From Mastigamoeba balamuthi (Eukaryota; Evosea; Mastigamoebida; Mastigamoebidae), in contig CACRSC010000084.1 of the NCBI GenBank assembly GCA_902651635.1, positions 1,669,391-1,733,390 on the forward strand: DNA of 64,000 nucleotides. The letters are read 5' to 3'. The stretch's first letter is position 1. Every line of letters begins with the position of its first letter. This document shows positions 1 to 9,990 of the stretch, in pieces. A model generated the notes under the pieces. The model saw only the letters and a list, made by a program, of their open reading frames with translations, made no database searches and was not told where the DNA came from. The translations under genes were made by a program, and so were the position numbers.

Positions 1-1
1 C

Positions 2-256
2 CTCGAAGGAAAGCCGGGTGGGATCGCACGCCTCACGTCGGAAGAATGCGGTGCCGCGGGCACAACGTGGAGTATGGAGCAGGACTTGATACTTGACTGG
101 CGCGTGTACGCCTGGACGTTGCAGCCCAGCTTAGGCTTCATGGGCCCCTACGTGGGGATCGACACGCAGAATCCCGATCTGGTGACTGTGAGAAGATACG
201 CAACTGACATCACAGAGCATTTGGCAGAGCATTTTGAGTTTGAGTTCTACGAGTAG
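2..256 (+). CDS. 3' end of an unrecognised gene (truncated at window edge)
   Basis: An open frame runs from the first bases of the window to a TAG at 254-256 and gives about 84 residues ending EHLAEHFEFEFYE. An ATG at 74 lies inside it, but the frame is open upstream, so I read this as the last exon, or part of it, of a gene that starts outside the window. The composition is ordinary and mixed (WRVYAWTLQPSLGFMGPYVG), unlike the Arg/Ala/Pro-rich translations that GC-rich shadow frames give here. I recognise no family. It could instead be a small 60-residue protein starting at 74. Confidence 0.45.
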   Translation, partial: LEGKPGGIARLTSEECGAAGTTWSMEQDLILDWRVYAWTLQPSLGFMGPYVGIDTQNPDLVTVRRYATDITEHLAEHFEFEFYE

Positions 257-659
257 CATGCTCACCTCGTACACTCCCCTATGATCCGATGAAACAAGTG
301 GTTGAATTGGGCACCACGTGCTCGGGAAGGGTGTGAGGAATTGCCAGGTGGCCGTCGTCAACGTACTAGCCAGGGCACCAACCTCAACTAGAGCGCGTCC
401 GAGAGGGTTTGTGCAATCTCGCAGAGAATGGCCCGGGGGAGCACAGCCCGTTGTGCTCAGAGCACACCACAGCATCACAGATGCCGGGCGACCGGCTACG
501 CACGGCAATTGTTCGCACAGAAGGTCCTTGGGCGCAAGTAGGCGAGTAATACTGGCAGTTATCAGGGGAGCCTGTGCTATTGCGCGACTGCCGTTTCGTA
601 GGCATACAGACGATACAAACAACCCTCGTATTTCACATCGCAGCGGCGCAGCACGTGCC
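257..659. other. Intergenic leader of the first LAxPPY-repeat gene
   Basis: No gene is visible. The last 30 bases before the ATG at 660 (GCAGCGGCGCAGCACGTGCC) resemble the leaders of the related copies at 2761, 4203 and 4922, so the 3' part is probably 5' UTR or core promoter. An in-frame upstream extension without ATG is not supported by the paralogs. Confidence 0.4.
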
Positions 660-2471
660 ATGCCAGTGACGTCAGACGGCGACGACGGCGAGGGCGTGGC
701 CGAGGCGACGGAGCGTGTGCTGCAGGTGGCCTTGACGCTGCGGGAGCTGGTGGTGCCCAGCGTCAGCGACCCCGACGACCTCATCGCGCTGGCGCTCGCG
801 TGCCCCGCCCTGCTGGCCTCGCCTGCCCTGCGCCGCGTCCGCGACCCCCGCGGTGCCCTCGTCGACGCCCTCGTCCGCCAGTGCTCGTCTGCCGCGTGGT
901 CCCCAGACGCTCTCCTGCGCTTCGGGCGTCGCCCCTTCTCGACCATCCTGCTCTCGCCCCGAGCGTCCCGCTGTCCCCCGCCCCCGGTCGTCGTCGCCCG
1001 CTCGCCCCCGTCGCTCAGCTGCCTCTGCGGGGAGCACGGCGACAGATCTCCGGGCCGCACTGTCCCCTTGGACCTGTACGGCGACAACGTCGAGCCCAAG
1101 GCCGCTGCCGCGCGTGTCGCTCTGCTGGCTGCGCGCGTGGCTGCCCAGGGCGTCGTCCCCGCGCAGCCGGCCCTCGCAGAGGCGCTGGCCGCCCTCGAGG
1201 GCCTGCTGCTGGGCGGTGGGCCCCCGCAGGACACGCCCCTGGCCGAGGACCTGGCGCTCGCCTGCCGCCTGGGGGCCGCGGACGCTGTGCGCGTGCTGGC
1301 AGCGGCGCTGCGCCCCTCCAGGACAGAACTCCCCTCCCTGGCTCGCATCGCCTGCGGGTCTGGCGACGGGGCCCGCGTGCTGCGGGTCCTGGCAGAGCCC
1401 CCGCTCTGCCTCGGCCACAACGAGGGCGTCGGCGGACCGTGGGCTCGCGGCAGCCTGGGCCTGCGCCCTGCAGACTGTGACGGCCGCCACGGCCCGCTCG
1501 CTGCCCAGCTGCTCTGCGCCGCGGCCGCTGCCGACGACGTGGGCGCACTGGCGGCGCTGGCGGCGCCCCCGTACTCGCTGGGCAGGGACGAGGCCCTGCT
1601 GGGGGTCGTCTGCTCCCCCAGCCTCCTGGTCCTGCCCTGCGCGTGCGGCAGCCTGCGTGCCCTGCGCGCCCTCGCGCTGCCCCCGTTCTCCCTCGGCCCT
1701 GCGGACGTGACCGGCCTCGTCTACACGATGCTGCGCGCCGCCAGCAGGTGCGGCAGGGTCGCCGTCCTCGACGCGCTCGCTCGGCCCCCGTGGCGCGCGG
1801 GCCACGCGGAGGCGGCCGCCTCGGGCGCTCTCTGCGCTGCCGCCAACTCGGGCGCCGTCGCGGCCATCCGGAGGCTCGCGCAGCCGCCCTACTCGCTCGC
1901 GGGCCTCGAGGGCCCTGGCTGGACCCTCGGGATGCCCCACGGGCGGCTCGAGCGGCCTACAGAGGTGCTGCTGGCCCTGGCAGAGCCGCCCTATGGCCTC
2001 GGCCGGGAGCTGCTGCTGCGCGACGGCGGGCTGCTGCTGCTCCACTTTGTCGAGGGCTGCGACGAGCGGGCGCTGGCCGTGCTGGCTGGCCAGCCCTTCT
2101 GCCTCACCCGCAAGGACGTCCGCAGGTGCCGCCTGCTCGGCGAGGCGGCCAAGAACCACCACACGGCAGCAGTCGACCAGCTGGCCCGGGAGCCATTCCG
2201 GCTGGGGCGCCAGGACGCGCTCTACTGCCACTGCCTGCGCAAGGTCTGCCTGGGCGGCAGGGCCTGCATGCTCGACCGCCTGGCGCAGCCCCCGTACTGC
2301 CTCGCGCACGAGGACCTCGCGGATATCGACGCCCGCGTGCTGAGGGCCTGCTGGCACAGGGGGCCGTGCGGCGAGCAGGTCATCGAGCGGCTGGCAGAGG
2401 CCCCGTACCTGCTTGCGCCTGCCCTGACACTGGCCGCGAGGGGATCGCATGGCCATGTCGGCAAGAGGTGA
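660..2471 (+). CDS. Divergent ankyrin-like LAxPPY-repeat protein, copy 1 (intact)
   Basis: This is a single-exon 603-residue protein. The ATG at 660 (MPVTSDGDDGEGVAEATE) was chosen because the paralogs at 4203 and 4922 start at the same point with MSVxxEDNGGEGVAEATE. Residues 1-110 form a conserved leucine-rich head (LTLRELVVPSVSDPDDL) that faintly recalls an F-box. A proline-rich linker follows, then about ten helical repeats of 35-40 residues, each ending in a LAxPPYxLG-type motif (for example LAEPPYGLG, LAQPPYCLA, LALPPFSLG). The pattern of a short AACxxG helix followed by LxxLAxPP resembles a strongly divergent ankyrin repeat, so a protein-binding scaffold or adaptor is plausible; that is inference. 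There is no signal peptide or membrane helix. It is the only undamaged family member in the window. Confidence 0.75.
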   Translation: MPVTSDGDDGEGVAEATERVLQVALTLRELVVPSVSDPDDLIALALACPALLASPALRRVRDPRGALVDALVRQCSSAAWSPDALLRFGRRPFSTILLSPRASRCPPPPVVVARSPPSLSCLCGEHGDRSPGRTVPLDLYGDNVEPKAAAARVALLAARVAAQGVVPAQPALAEALAALEGLLLGGGPPQDTPLAEDLALACRLGAADAVRVLAAALRPSRTELPSLARIACGSGDGARVLRVLAEPPLCLGHNEGVGGPWARGSLGLRPADCDGRHGPLAAQLLCAAAAADDVGALAALAAPPYSLGRDEALLGVVCSPSLLVLPCACGSLRALRALALPPFSLGPADVTGLVYTMLRAASRCGRVAVLDALARPPWRAGHAEAAASGALCAAANSGAVAAIRRLAQPPYSLAGLEGPGWTLGMPHGRLERPTEVLLALAEPPYGLGRELLLRDGGLLLLHFVEGCDERALAVLAGQPFCLTRKDVRRCRLLGEAAKNHHTAAVDQLAREPFRLGRQDALYCHCLRKVCLGGRACMLDRLAQPPYCLAHEDLADIDARVLRACWHRGPCGEQVIERLAEAPYLLAPALTLAARGSHGHVGKR

Positions 2472-2760
2472 TAGCATCCCCAGCGACATAGCCTGTGGGC
2501 CTCTGCATGGGCGTGGGATGTGCCGCACGACAGGCGCACCCGCAGTCTGCTGCCGAAATGCCCCACGGAATGGACCGAGGGAGCGGTGCACTGCCACGCA
2601 CCTCGACACTGCCGTCGGCCACCCTGAGAGCACGCCCACTGAGTGCGAGCGGCCGAGTGTGTAGCACGAGTGTCGTTTCAACAGCATACCCAGGCGAAGG
2701 GAGGGCTCTGTGGCTTCAGAACCTACAAGAAGCGGCGCAGCACGTGTTCCCCTGTCTGTG

Positions 2761-2994
2761 ATGTCAGAAACCGACGATGGCGAGGGCGTAGCCGAGGCGA
2801 CAGACACGCTGCAGGAGCTGGTGTTGCCCAGCGTCTGCGACCCCGATGGCCTCAGCTCACTGGCGCTCTCGTGCAGGCCTGCGCCAACGAAAGTCTGTGA
2901 GTCCTGCGCCCCCTCGCACCGCCCTCGTTCACCTCGTTCCACCTCGGCCCAGCTGAAAAGGGCGGTCGCCTTAACGCGATGCCGCGGAAGATAA
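2761..2994 (+). pseudogene. Head fragment of a LAxPPY-family gene
   Basis: The ATG at 2761 opens MSETDDGEGVAEATDTLQEL and then LPSVCDPDGLSSLALSC, a clear match to the first 45 residues of the paralogs with an internal deletion (a stretch after EAT is missing). Similarity stops near 2880; the rest of the frame to 2994 is unrelated and Arg/Ser-rich. The preceding 120 bases also match the leader of the copy at 4203 (GGGAGGGCTCTGTGGCTTCA), so promoter and head were duplicated together and the body was lost. Confidence 0.6.
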
Positions 2995-3546
2995 CCAAAA
3001 ATGCTACGGCACCCGCGGAGGGCACACCATGCAGTAGTCCCCACCTCCGACGCACTAAATGACGTCATCGTGTGAGTGGACGTCGCACCAGTAAGGAGAC
3101 TAGCGGAGCCGGTCAGGAGCGGCTGAACGGCTTCACACGCAAGCAACCGAAGCACGGCTACAACGAAATACAGCAGCAGCGCAAGCGCCAGACATGCTTC
3201 GTGAATGAGGTTCGTACGCCTCGTACGCCCCACAGCCTCTGCTGCACAAGACTCTGCAGGACACGCACAGGGCAAAGGGAGGGGTGAGTGAGGGTGCGGA
3301 AGGAGGAAGTCGAGGGTCAACTCGGGGGGCAAGGGAGGGAGGGCTTCAACTCGGCAGAGACGACGACGACGACGATGGCAGAGTGGGAGAGCAGGGAGAG
3401 CAGGGAGGGCAGGGAGAGCACAACCACACAAACGCAACAACACGGACCCACCCTGCGCTTGCGCTCCCTCCCCCTACGCCCTCCGCCCCGTGCACTCGCG
3501 CGTCACGAGGCGTCGGGCATCTGAGACCTTCCTCGTGATCAGAGGG

Positions 3547-3908
3547 AGGTCTCAGGTGCACGGGGAGGGCACCACGAAGCGTTGCCGTGTGAGCCTCGCA
3601 GTGGCATCGCAGTGTGGTCGCTGCGCTCTGTCGCTCGCTGTGCGTCACCCACGTCCTGCGCCCCTGCTGCTCCTCCTGGCCCCCTCGCCCGCGTCCCGTG
3701 CCCTCGCTGGAAGTGCTCTCTGTCTGTGGTCGTGTGCTCGGGGTGTTTGCCTGCGGGGGTTTGCTTGTGAAAGCGGTGGCGCTGTGGCCCTTCGTGGCTC
3801 TGCCCCCCCCCCCCCGTCCGTGGCGTCACAGAATCTTCCGTCCGTAGAATCTTCTTGCAGATTCCTGGATCTCCGTATATCCGCTGGCGACAACGCGTAC
3901 CGCCATCG
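3547..3908. repeat. Direct repeat, left copy (about 360 bp)
   Basis: The segment from AGGTCTCAGGTGCACGGGG to the GGATCTCCGTATATCCGCTGG stretch recurs at 4542-4901 with scattered substitutions and small indels. The right copy leads directly into the LAxPPY gene at 4922, so this is duplicated 5' flanking DNA. The left copy diverges just before the leader. No coding sequence is supported in it, although high GC leaves several frames open. Confidence 0.8.
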
Positions 3909-4202
3909 CGGGTGGCTCTGTGTCTCTCTCCTGGTGGCGCGCACCGTTCACCCGTCCTTGGACTCGTCTACGGAGCAGCAGGCGGCTGCGCTCTGCGGGT
4001 GGTGAGCCCACGTCAGAGATTCCGCGGCGTACTGCCAGGCCGAGTGCGTGCGCCGAGCGGGTGGTGCCTGTGTGCGGCGGGGGGAAAGGTCGGCACAGTG
4101 CAATTGACGAGAGCACGCGTGCCGTTCCAAAAATCGTACAGACGCGAGGGGAGGGCTCTACGGCTTCACAACACACAAGCAGCAAGCACAGCACGCGAGC
4201 CA

Positions 4203-4540
4203 TGTCAGTGGCACCGGAAGACAACGGCGGCGAGGGCGTGGCCGAGGCGACGGAGCGTGTGCTGCAGGTGGCTTTCACGCTGCGGGAGCTGGTGGTGCCC
4301 AGCGTCAGCGACCCCGACGACCTCAGCGCGCTGGCGCTCGCGTGCCCCGCCCTACTGGCCTCGCCTGCCCTGCGCCGCGTCCGCGACCCCCGCGGTGCCG
4401 TTGTCGACGCCCTCGTCCGCCAGTGCTCGTCTCCCGCGTGGTCCCCAGACGCCGTCCTGCGCTTCTTGCGGAACCCCTTCGCGACCATCCTGCTCTCGCC
4501 CCCCGCTTCCCGCTGTCCCCCGCCCCCCGTCGTCGTCCAA
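4203..4540 (+). CDS. LAxPPY-repeat protein, copy 2, cut off at an N
   Basis: The ATG at 4203 starts MSVAPEDNGGEGVAEATERV and the frame runs 112 codons to PPPPVVVQ, where the sequence meets a single N at 4541. It is nearly identical to the head of copy 3 (4922), with differences such as NPFATILLSP against KPFSTILLSP. What follows the N is not the rest of this gene but a repeat of upstream flanking DNA, so the gene is either truncated by a real duplication or interrupted by an assembly join. The leader from about 4150 (GGGAGGGCTCTACGGCTTCA) is shared with the fragment at 2761. Confidence 0.65.
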
Positions 4541-4541
4541 N
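4541..4541. other. Ambiguous base N, probable assembly join
   Basis: A lone N sits exactly where copy 2 stops and where a near-copy of 3547-3908 starts. Only two Ns occur in the window (the other is at 24257) and both lie at such repeat junctions, which suggests contig joins rather than poor base calls. Confidence 0.7.
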
Positions 4542-4901
4542 AGGTCTCAGGTGCACGGGGATGGCACCACGAAGCGTTGCCGTGTGAGCCCCGCAGTGGC
4601 GTCAGTGTGGTCGCTGCGCTCTGTCGCTCGCTGTGCGTCGCCAACGTCCTGCGCCCCTGCTGCGCCTCCTGGGCCCCTCGCCCGCGTCCCGTGCCCTCGG
4701 TGGCGGTGCTCTCTGTCTGTGGTCGTGTGCTCGGGGTGTTTGCCTGCGGGGGTTTGCTTGTGAATGCGGTGGCGCTGTGTCCCTTCGTGGCTCTGCCCCC
4801 CCCTCCCGTCCGTGGCGCCACAGAATCTTCCGCCCCCTGGAATCCTCTTGCAGATTCCTGGATCTCCGTATATCCGCTGGCGACAACGCTTACCGCATCG
4901 C
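4542..4901. repeat. Direct repeat, right copy (about 360 bp)
   Basis: This is the counterpart of 3547-3908. It begins at the first base after the N and ends about 20 bases before the ATG of copy 3, ending in CGCATCGCAGCAGCACAGCA. It therefore probably holds the promoter and 5' UTR of copy 3. Confidence 0.8.
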
Positions 4902-4921
4902 AGCAGCACAGCACGCGAGCC

Positions 4922-6804
4922 ATGTCAGTGGAATCGGAAGACAACGGCGGCGAGGGCGTGGCCGAGGCGACGGAGCGTGTGCTGCAGGTGGCTTTCACGC
5001 TGCGGGAGCTGGTGGTGCCCAGCGTCAGCGACCCCGACGACCTCATCGCGCTGGCGCTCGCGTGCCCCGCCCTGCTGGCCTCGCCTGCCCTGCGCCGCGT
5101 CCGCGACCCCCGCGGTGCCGTTGTCGACGCGCTCGTCCGCCAGTGCTGGTCTGCCGCGTGGTCCCCAGACGCCGTCCTGCGCTTCTTGCGGAAACCCTTC
5201 TCGACCATCCTGCTCTCGCCCCCCGCTTCCCGCTGTCCCCCGCCCCCCGTCGTCGTCCAAGCGCCCAGCATCCCGTGCCACTGGTGCGAGAACCTGCAGT
5301 GGCGTTGGCGGTTTCGTCTTTCTCGCCTCGGACCTCGAGAGAAAGAGGACAACTACGTCGAGAAGCAGAACCCCGCTACCGCTGCCGCTCGTGTCGCTCT
5401 GCTGGCTGCGCGCGTGGCTGCCCAAGGCGTCTTCCCCGAGCAGCCGGGGCTCGTGGAAACAATTGAATTCATCGAGGACGCGATGATGAAGTGTATCCCC
5501 GAGTACCGCCCTTTTTGCCTGGGCGTGGACGAGGGCCTGCAGCTCGCCTGCCGCCTGGGGGCCGCGGACGCAGTGCGTGCTGTTTCCCCTGCTGGATGAC
5601 GAGGAACCCCAGTGGTCCTTGGACCTCCGCCGCCTCGCGTGCACCTCCTGCGCCTCGGGTAACGCGGCTCGCGTTCTTCATGCGCTGGCGGAGCATTTGC
5701 GGGACCGCCGGGACATCGTGAGCATGCGGCTGGAGCAGAAGTACGGAGAGCCCCTCGGGGACGACCTGGAGCGCGCCATCTCCCCCGCCCGCGCTCAGTG
5801 GAGAAGCGGCAACTGCGAGCTACCGGTCTACGCGCTGTGCGCCGTGTGCGCGACTGACGACACGCGCGCACTGGCGGTGCTGGCAGCGCCCCCGTACTCG
5901 CTGGGCAGAGGCCCTTCTGGGCCTGGGGAAAGAGCTGAACCCTCTCATGCTGGCCTGCGCGTGCGGCAGCCTGCGTGCCCTGAGCGCCCTCGCACTGCCC
6001 CCGTTCTCCCTGGGACCTGCGGACCATCCCGGCCTCGTCTGCGCGATGCTGCGGGCCGCCAGCAGCTGTGGCAGGGTCGCCGTCCTCGACGCCCTCGCGC
6101 AGCCCCCGTGGTGCGCCGGCCAAGCAGAGGCCGTGTCCTCAGGCGCTCTCTGGGAAGCAGCCAGGTCGGACGCCGTCGCAGCCATCCGGAGGCTCGCGCA
6201 GCCGCCCTACTGGCTCACCAGAGACCCATTGCCGGTGTACTGGTCGCCACTAGAAAGCCCGCGGACTATCGATGCGCTGATGACCCTGGCGATGCCTCCG
6301 TACTACCTCGGCCACGAGCAGCTGATGCGCAACGGCGGCCGGCTGCTGCTCGATGTGGTCGAGCGCTGCGACCAGCGGGCGCTGGCTGTGCTGGCCAGGG
6401 CGCCTTTCTCGATCACCAGAGAGGACGTGCGCAGGTGCGGGTTGCTGGGCGCGGTCACCAGGAACCACCAGACGACCGCCATCGGCCTGCTGACTCGGAG
6501 GCCCTTCCTGCTGGGTCGCCAGGACGCCCTCCGCTGCCGCTGCCTGAGCGAGGCCTGCTCCACCGGCGAGGTGTGCTTGCTCGAGCTCTTTGCTCGGCCT
6601 CCCTTCTGCATGTCGAGCAGGGACCTCTGGTCGATTGACCCGGATGTCCTGTTCGACTGCTACTACCGCTCACCGCTCAGGCGCGTCCTCAGGCGGCTGG
6701 CAGAGCCGCCCTATCTCATGTCGTATGACTACCTCGGTCGCGTGCTTGGACAAGCGGATGACGACGTGCTCCACCTGATGAGTTCTGATGACGATCGCGA
6801 CTGA
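4922..6804 (+). pseudogene. LAxPPY-repeat protein, copy 3, with two frame changes
   Basis: The ATG at 4922 starts MSVESEDNGGEGVAEATERV and the frame aligns with copy 1 through the head. Between head and repeats it has its own linker (HWCENLQWRWRF). Near 5577 the frame shifts: compared with copy 1 (GTGCGCGTGCTG), a GT pair is missing. Near 5910 it shifts again, where about 5 bases after the PPYSLG motif are missing. From 5947 the third frame runs cleanly to a TGA at 6802-6804 with six or seven LAxPPY units (LAQPPYWLT, LAEPPYLMS). The two losses do not restore the first frame, so the gene is probably a recent pseudogene; sequencing error is possible because the remaining protein is well kept. 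An intron explanation is unlikely as no stretch needs removing. Confidence 0.65.
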
Positions 6805-6894
6805 AGAACGGCACTGGTAACCAAAGGGAGTTTGGTATTGGGCCCGCATTTGTGTCTTAGCCGGAAAACGAATGGCGGCGTTGCTGGGCAATTG

Positions 6895-8569
6895 CTACAG
6901 GGGTGCCTGTAGCGCGGGCGGGACGTAGTCGGGGCGCGGGGTCGCCGCCAGTGCTGCGTGGGTCGGCTGGAGGGACGCGCGCTCGGCGACCTTTGCGCGG
7001 AGGCTGCGCCGCTGCCTGAGCAGCGCCAGCATCGCGCAGAGCGGGCCCATCTCGAGCGACACGTAGTACACGACGTCGAACCACCACCAGACCTCCGTCA
7101 CCCTCGCCTGCAAGCGCCCGGAGCCCCCTGTGAGCGGGGCGCCGTTCCACAGCCAGCAGGCAGCGTGGGGGGCGGACAGTGGAGTCGGAGATGGCCCAGA
7201 GGATCACAGCAGTGCGCGCAGCGAAGCACGCGAAGCACAGCAGCGCCAGGGCGGCCACGCGGAGGACCACGTTGCGTGCGAGGTCGCTCAGCACGCCCGT
7301 CGCCGTGGCCTCGGCGGTGGCCCGCAGGACCTGCCGGGTCATCAGGAACCCGTAGAGCGCGAAGAGCAGCGCCAGCGCCACGTAGACGGCCGACGTGTAC
7401 TGCGAGCAGCACAGCAGCCCGTCAGAGAGGCTGGGGAGGGAGGGGCTGCGGCTGCTGCTGCTGCTGCGCACGACGATGAAGACGCGGTGCAGAACGACGG
7501 TGGAGCGCGAGGGGTGGCGCACGTCGTCGCCGATGGCCACGTCGGCGACGCCGAAGGCAGCGAACGTGCAGAGCGAGAGGACCGAGCTCACGGCGAGGCC
7601 CGCGGAGACGCGCAGGCGGACGCCCTCGGCGCGGGCGGGGGCCTCGGTGCGGGCGAGCTGCGAGTGGTAGGCCTCGGCCCAGTAGGCCAGCACGACGTAG
7701 TAGCACGTGAAGAGCAGGAACGTCGGCACGTAGTTGAGCACAAAGACGGCCTCGCCCACCCTCCGCTCCCTCCGCGGCTCCACCGCGCAGTACGCAAAGT
7801 ACCCGCTCCTCGCTGGCAAGGGGAGAGGGGGCAGCAGCAGCGCGGAACACAGTGAGAACATCACGAACAGAAACACCGAGAAATTTGTGTGAAAATTAGG
7901 GATAATGAATCAATTGCGTGACTGGCTGAAGTGTCATGTTCGGATAGCAGCGCTGCTCTGGGCCACGGTGCGCATCGGTGGTTGCCGGGGAGAATTGTTT
8001 CGTTTGGTTTGGTTTGATTTTTGCTTGTGCTTATGCTTTTTGTGGGTGAATCAATTGAATTGAATTCGGAATGGGGATGGGGGGTGCGCACTGAGGCAGC
8101 CCAGCGAGAGGGCGCAGTGGAAGACCCCGCGCCAGAACCCCGCCGAGTGCACGGGCGCCGTGCGCTGCTGCTGCTGCTGCTGCTGCTGCTGCACCGGAGG
8201 CGACCCCGACGTCGGGTGCAGCAGCGGCGCGTGCGCTGGCGAGGGCGAGTGGTCCCTGGGGCTGCCAGCAGCGCTGCAGGGGCCGCAGGGGCCGCAGAGG
8301 CTCAGGCGCGAGCACAGGCAGCTCGCCAGGGGCTGCAGCGACAGCAGCAGGTACAGGGCCAGCAGGGCGTAGTGGGCCCAGACGAACAGGGGCTCGTCGA
8401 GCTCGAGCGGCGGGGGTGCGGGCGAGAGCGAGCTCGACGTTGCGTTGGGGGGACGCGTTGGCCACAACATTCGCTCAGATTGGTGTGGAATATCGCAAGG
8501 GGCGATGCCGATATCCCGGGCGAGAAGATCCAACACGTCACCACAAATTAGCAACTTCCCCTCAGCCAT
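6895..8569 (-). CDS. TOM1/THH1-like seven-helix membrane protein
   Basis: There are three exons: 8569-8092, 7812-7178 and 7107-6895. The introns are 279 nt (donor GTGCGC, phase 1) and 70 nt (donor GTCCGC, acceptor GCTTGCAG, phase 0), and give 441 residues. The splice phases fit and restore family motifs: LNYVPTFLLFTCYYVVLAYW then AEAYH (plant TOM1 has the same WAE-YH helix), FACFAARTAVILWA, and the last helix VVYYVSLEMGPLCAMLALLR. TOM1/TOM3 proteins are multipass endomembrane proteins related to GPCR-like folds and, in plants, host factors for tobamovirus replication; here the role is unknown. The first helix is FVWAHYALLALYLLLSL, followed by a loop with nine consecutive Gln from a CAG tract. 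The start at 8569 is uncertain; an in-frame ATG about 100 bases downstream would give a shorter lumenal N-terminus containing NATSSS. Confidence 0.8.
8164..8192. repeat. CTG/CAG trinucleotide tract
   Basis: About nine CTG units on the + strand encode nine Gln in the first loop of the TOM1-like protein on the - strand. Such tracts are length-variable. Confidence 0.85.
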
Positions 8570-9017
8570 GACATCAGTGGAATCTCTCCGATCAGCTTCG
8601 TGTGTCTGGCTTCGCTGAGATCAGTGTGGATGAGCGTCAAAGGTGGACATTTTTGCTCTCCTTTCGGTTGTCCTGCCCCTCCAAGGAATTCGTACGTTCC
8701 TTTCGAGTGATGTGGCACCGTACAGCTAACACACCCTCGTACAGAATCTGGATTTCTCGGTGTTTTGTTGTTTCGTGGTCTTTCTCGAGATAGAGTGTGG
8801 CTATCCTCCCCGCCCTATTGTTATGCAATCACCAACAGCAGTATGTGTTCGGTGTAGAGTTCGGAACGTCGTTGTGGTGTCGCTGGTTTCTGAGGACAGG
8901 ATTGTCGTGGTATCGTAGTGTCGGAATCCGTTTCGGTGGCTGCATGTAGGGTAAACGAAACGGTATTGGCGGCAGGCTGGTTCAGTGGGTGACTGCCCCT
9001 TGGACACTGCGGTCGTT
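8570..9017. promoter_or_regulatory. Divergent intergenic region of TOM1-like and ferritin-like genes
   Basis: These 448 bp separate two start codons on opposite strands and must hold both promoters. The stretch has lower GC than the neighbouring exons. I see no clear TATA box or repeat. Because the TOM1-like start is uncertain, the first 100 bases of that gene may also belong to the 5' UTR. Confidence 0.4.
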
Positions 9018-9606
9018 ATGGCGGAGCTGCACCTGGACGAGCTGCTCATCTGGCTGCTGCAGGTGGACGTGGACGCGTGCCACTGCCTCAGGTGGGCCGC
9101 CGAGGTCGCCGGCTTCGGGCTCTCGGACCTGCGCAACCACTTCCTCCTCTTCGCGGCGGACCACTCGCGGCACGTCAACGACCTCTCGGACCTCATCCGC
9201 TCGCTAGGCCACACGCCCGTCGTCTTCCCTCCTTCAAGCGAGGCACGCCGTGATCGGGCTCGGGGGGTTTTGCCTGCGCCACGTCATCGGTGGCGATATC
9301 CCGGCCGGGAAGTGCCTGCGTTGAGTCATCATGTAATATTCATTATCATGTTAATGACTTGTGTGGCAGGAGGCACTGGCCTCGGGGATGGCGACGCCCA
9401 AGGGCCTGACGCACGTGGAGATGCTCACGGTGATGCGCGAGAACGAGCGCATCGCGGGCCAGGCGTACGAGGAGGCCCTGTCGTGGAAGGGCAAGCTGCC
9501 GCTCGTGGCCGAGGAGCTACTCGTGGAGCACAGCCGCGCAGACGAGCAGCGCCACTCTGAATATCTCGGTGGCATCGTCGCCGGGCTCGCCGCCCACGAG
9601 GTCTAG
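9018..9606 (+). CDS. Ferritin-like four-helix protein (DUF2383/PA2169 type)
   Basis: Two exons, 9018-9218 and 9370-9606, joined across a 151-nt intron (phase 0, acceptor TTGTGTGGCAG), give 145 residues. The first two helices read ELHLDELLIWLLQVDVDACH and LRNHFLLFAADHSRHVNDLS, followed by the GHTP turn. The second exon carries LTHVEMLTVMRENERIAGQA and VAEELLVEHSRADEQRHSEY. The E/H-rich pairs at the ends of helices, the F..DHSRH pattern and the length match bacterial PA2169-family ferritin-like proteins, which form a metal-binding four-helix bundle. The exact metal and substrate are unknown. The ATG at 9018 is the first in frame. The intron has two copies of the TGCCTGCG...GTCA motif described under findings. 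The gene converges on RPL10. Confidence 0.7.
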
Positions 9607-9990
9607 AGTTCTGTGTGAATCGCCCGACGAGTAATTGCTGGGTGCCAGCCGGGGGAGATGCGATGTGATGTGTTATGATGCCTAGCGAGGGATGAACAGT
9701 TCTTCAGCTCGTCGCCCAGGTGGTTTGGTACATGCAAAGGACTACGGGTTGGCGGTAGACCTCCTTGTCTTGATGTTATCTCGGAAGTTTGAGTTCACCG
9801 AAGCATGCTGATCACGGTACTGCAACACAGAAACAAAACAGACAGGTGGACAGGAAGTGGGGATTTGGGCTTTAGGAACTATGTTTGGTCTGGTTCCTCC
9901 GGGAGTCGAATAGAGGGGCAGCGGGGCAGGGTGATGAGACACCGATGCGTGGGAAGCCGTTGTCGAACAAACTACGCAGCGCGCACCACC
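9607..9990. other. Convergent 3' region between ferritin-like gene and RPL10
   Basis: There is no coding signal. These 384 bases hold the two 3' UTRs. No repeat is evident. Confidence 0.4.

Noticed and set aside
131-3443. Minus-strand frames of 429 and 923 codons opposite the LAxPPY genes
   Set aside because: Arg/Ala/Gly/Gln-rich translations with no family resemblance; the + strand frames have repeats, paralogs and a sensible start.
7130-7855. Plus-strand 241-codon frame opposite the TOM1-like gene
   Set aside because: The minus strand encodes helices matching TOM1 with correct splice phases; the + frame is low-complexity.
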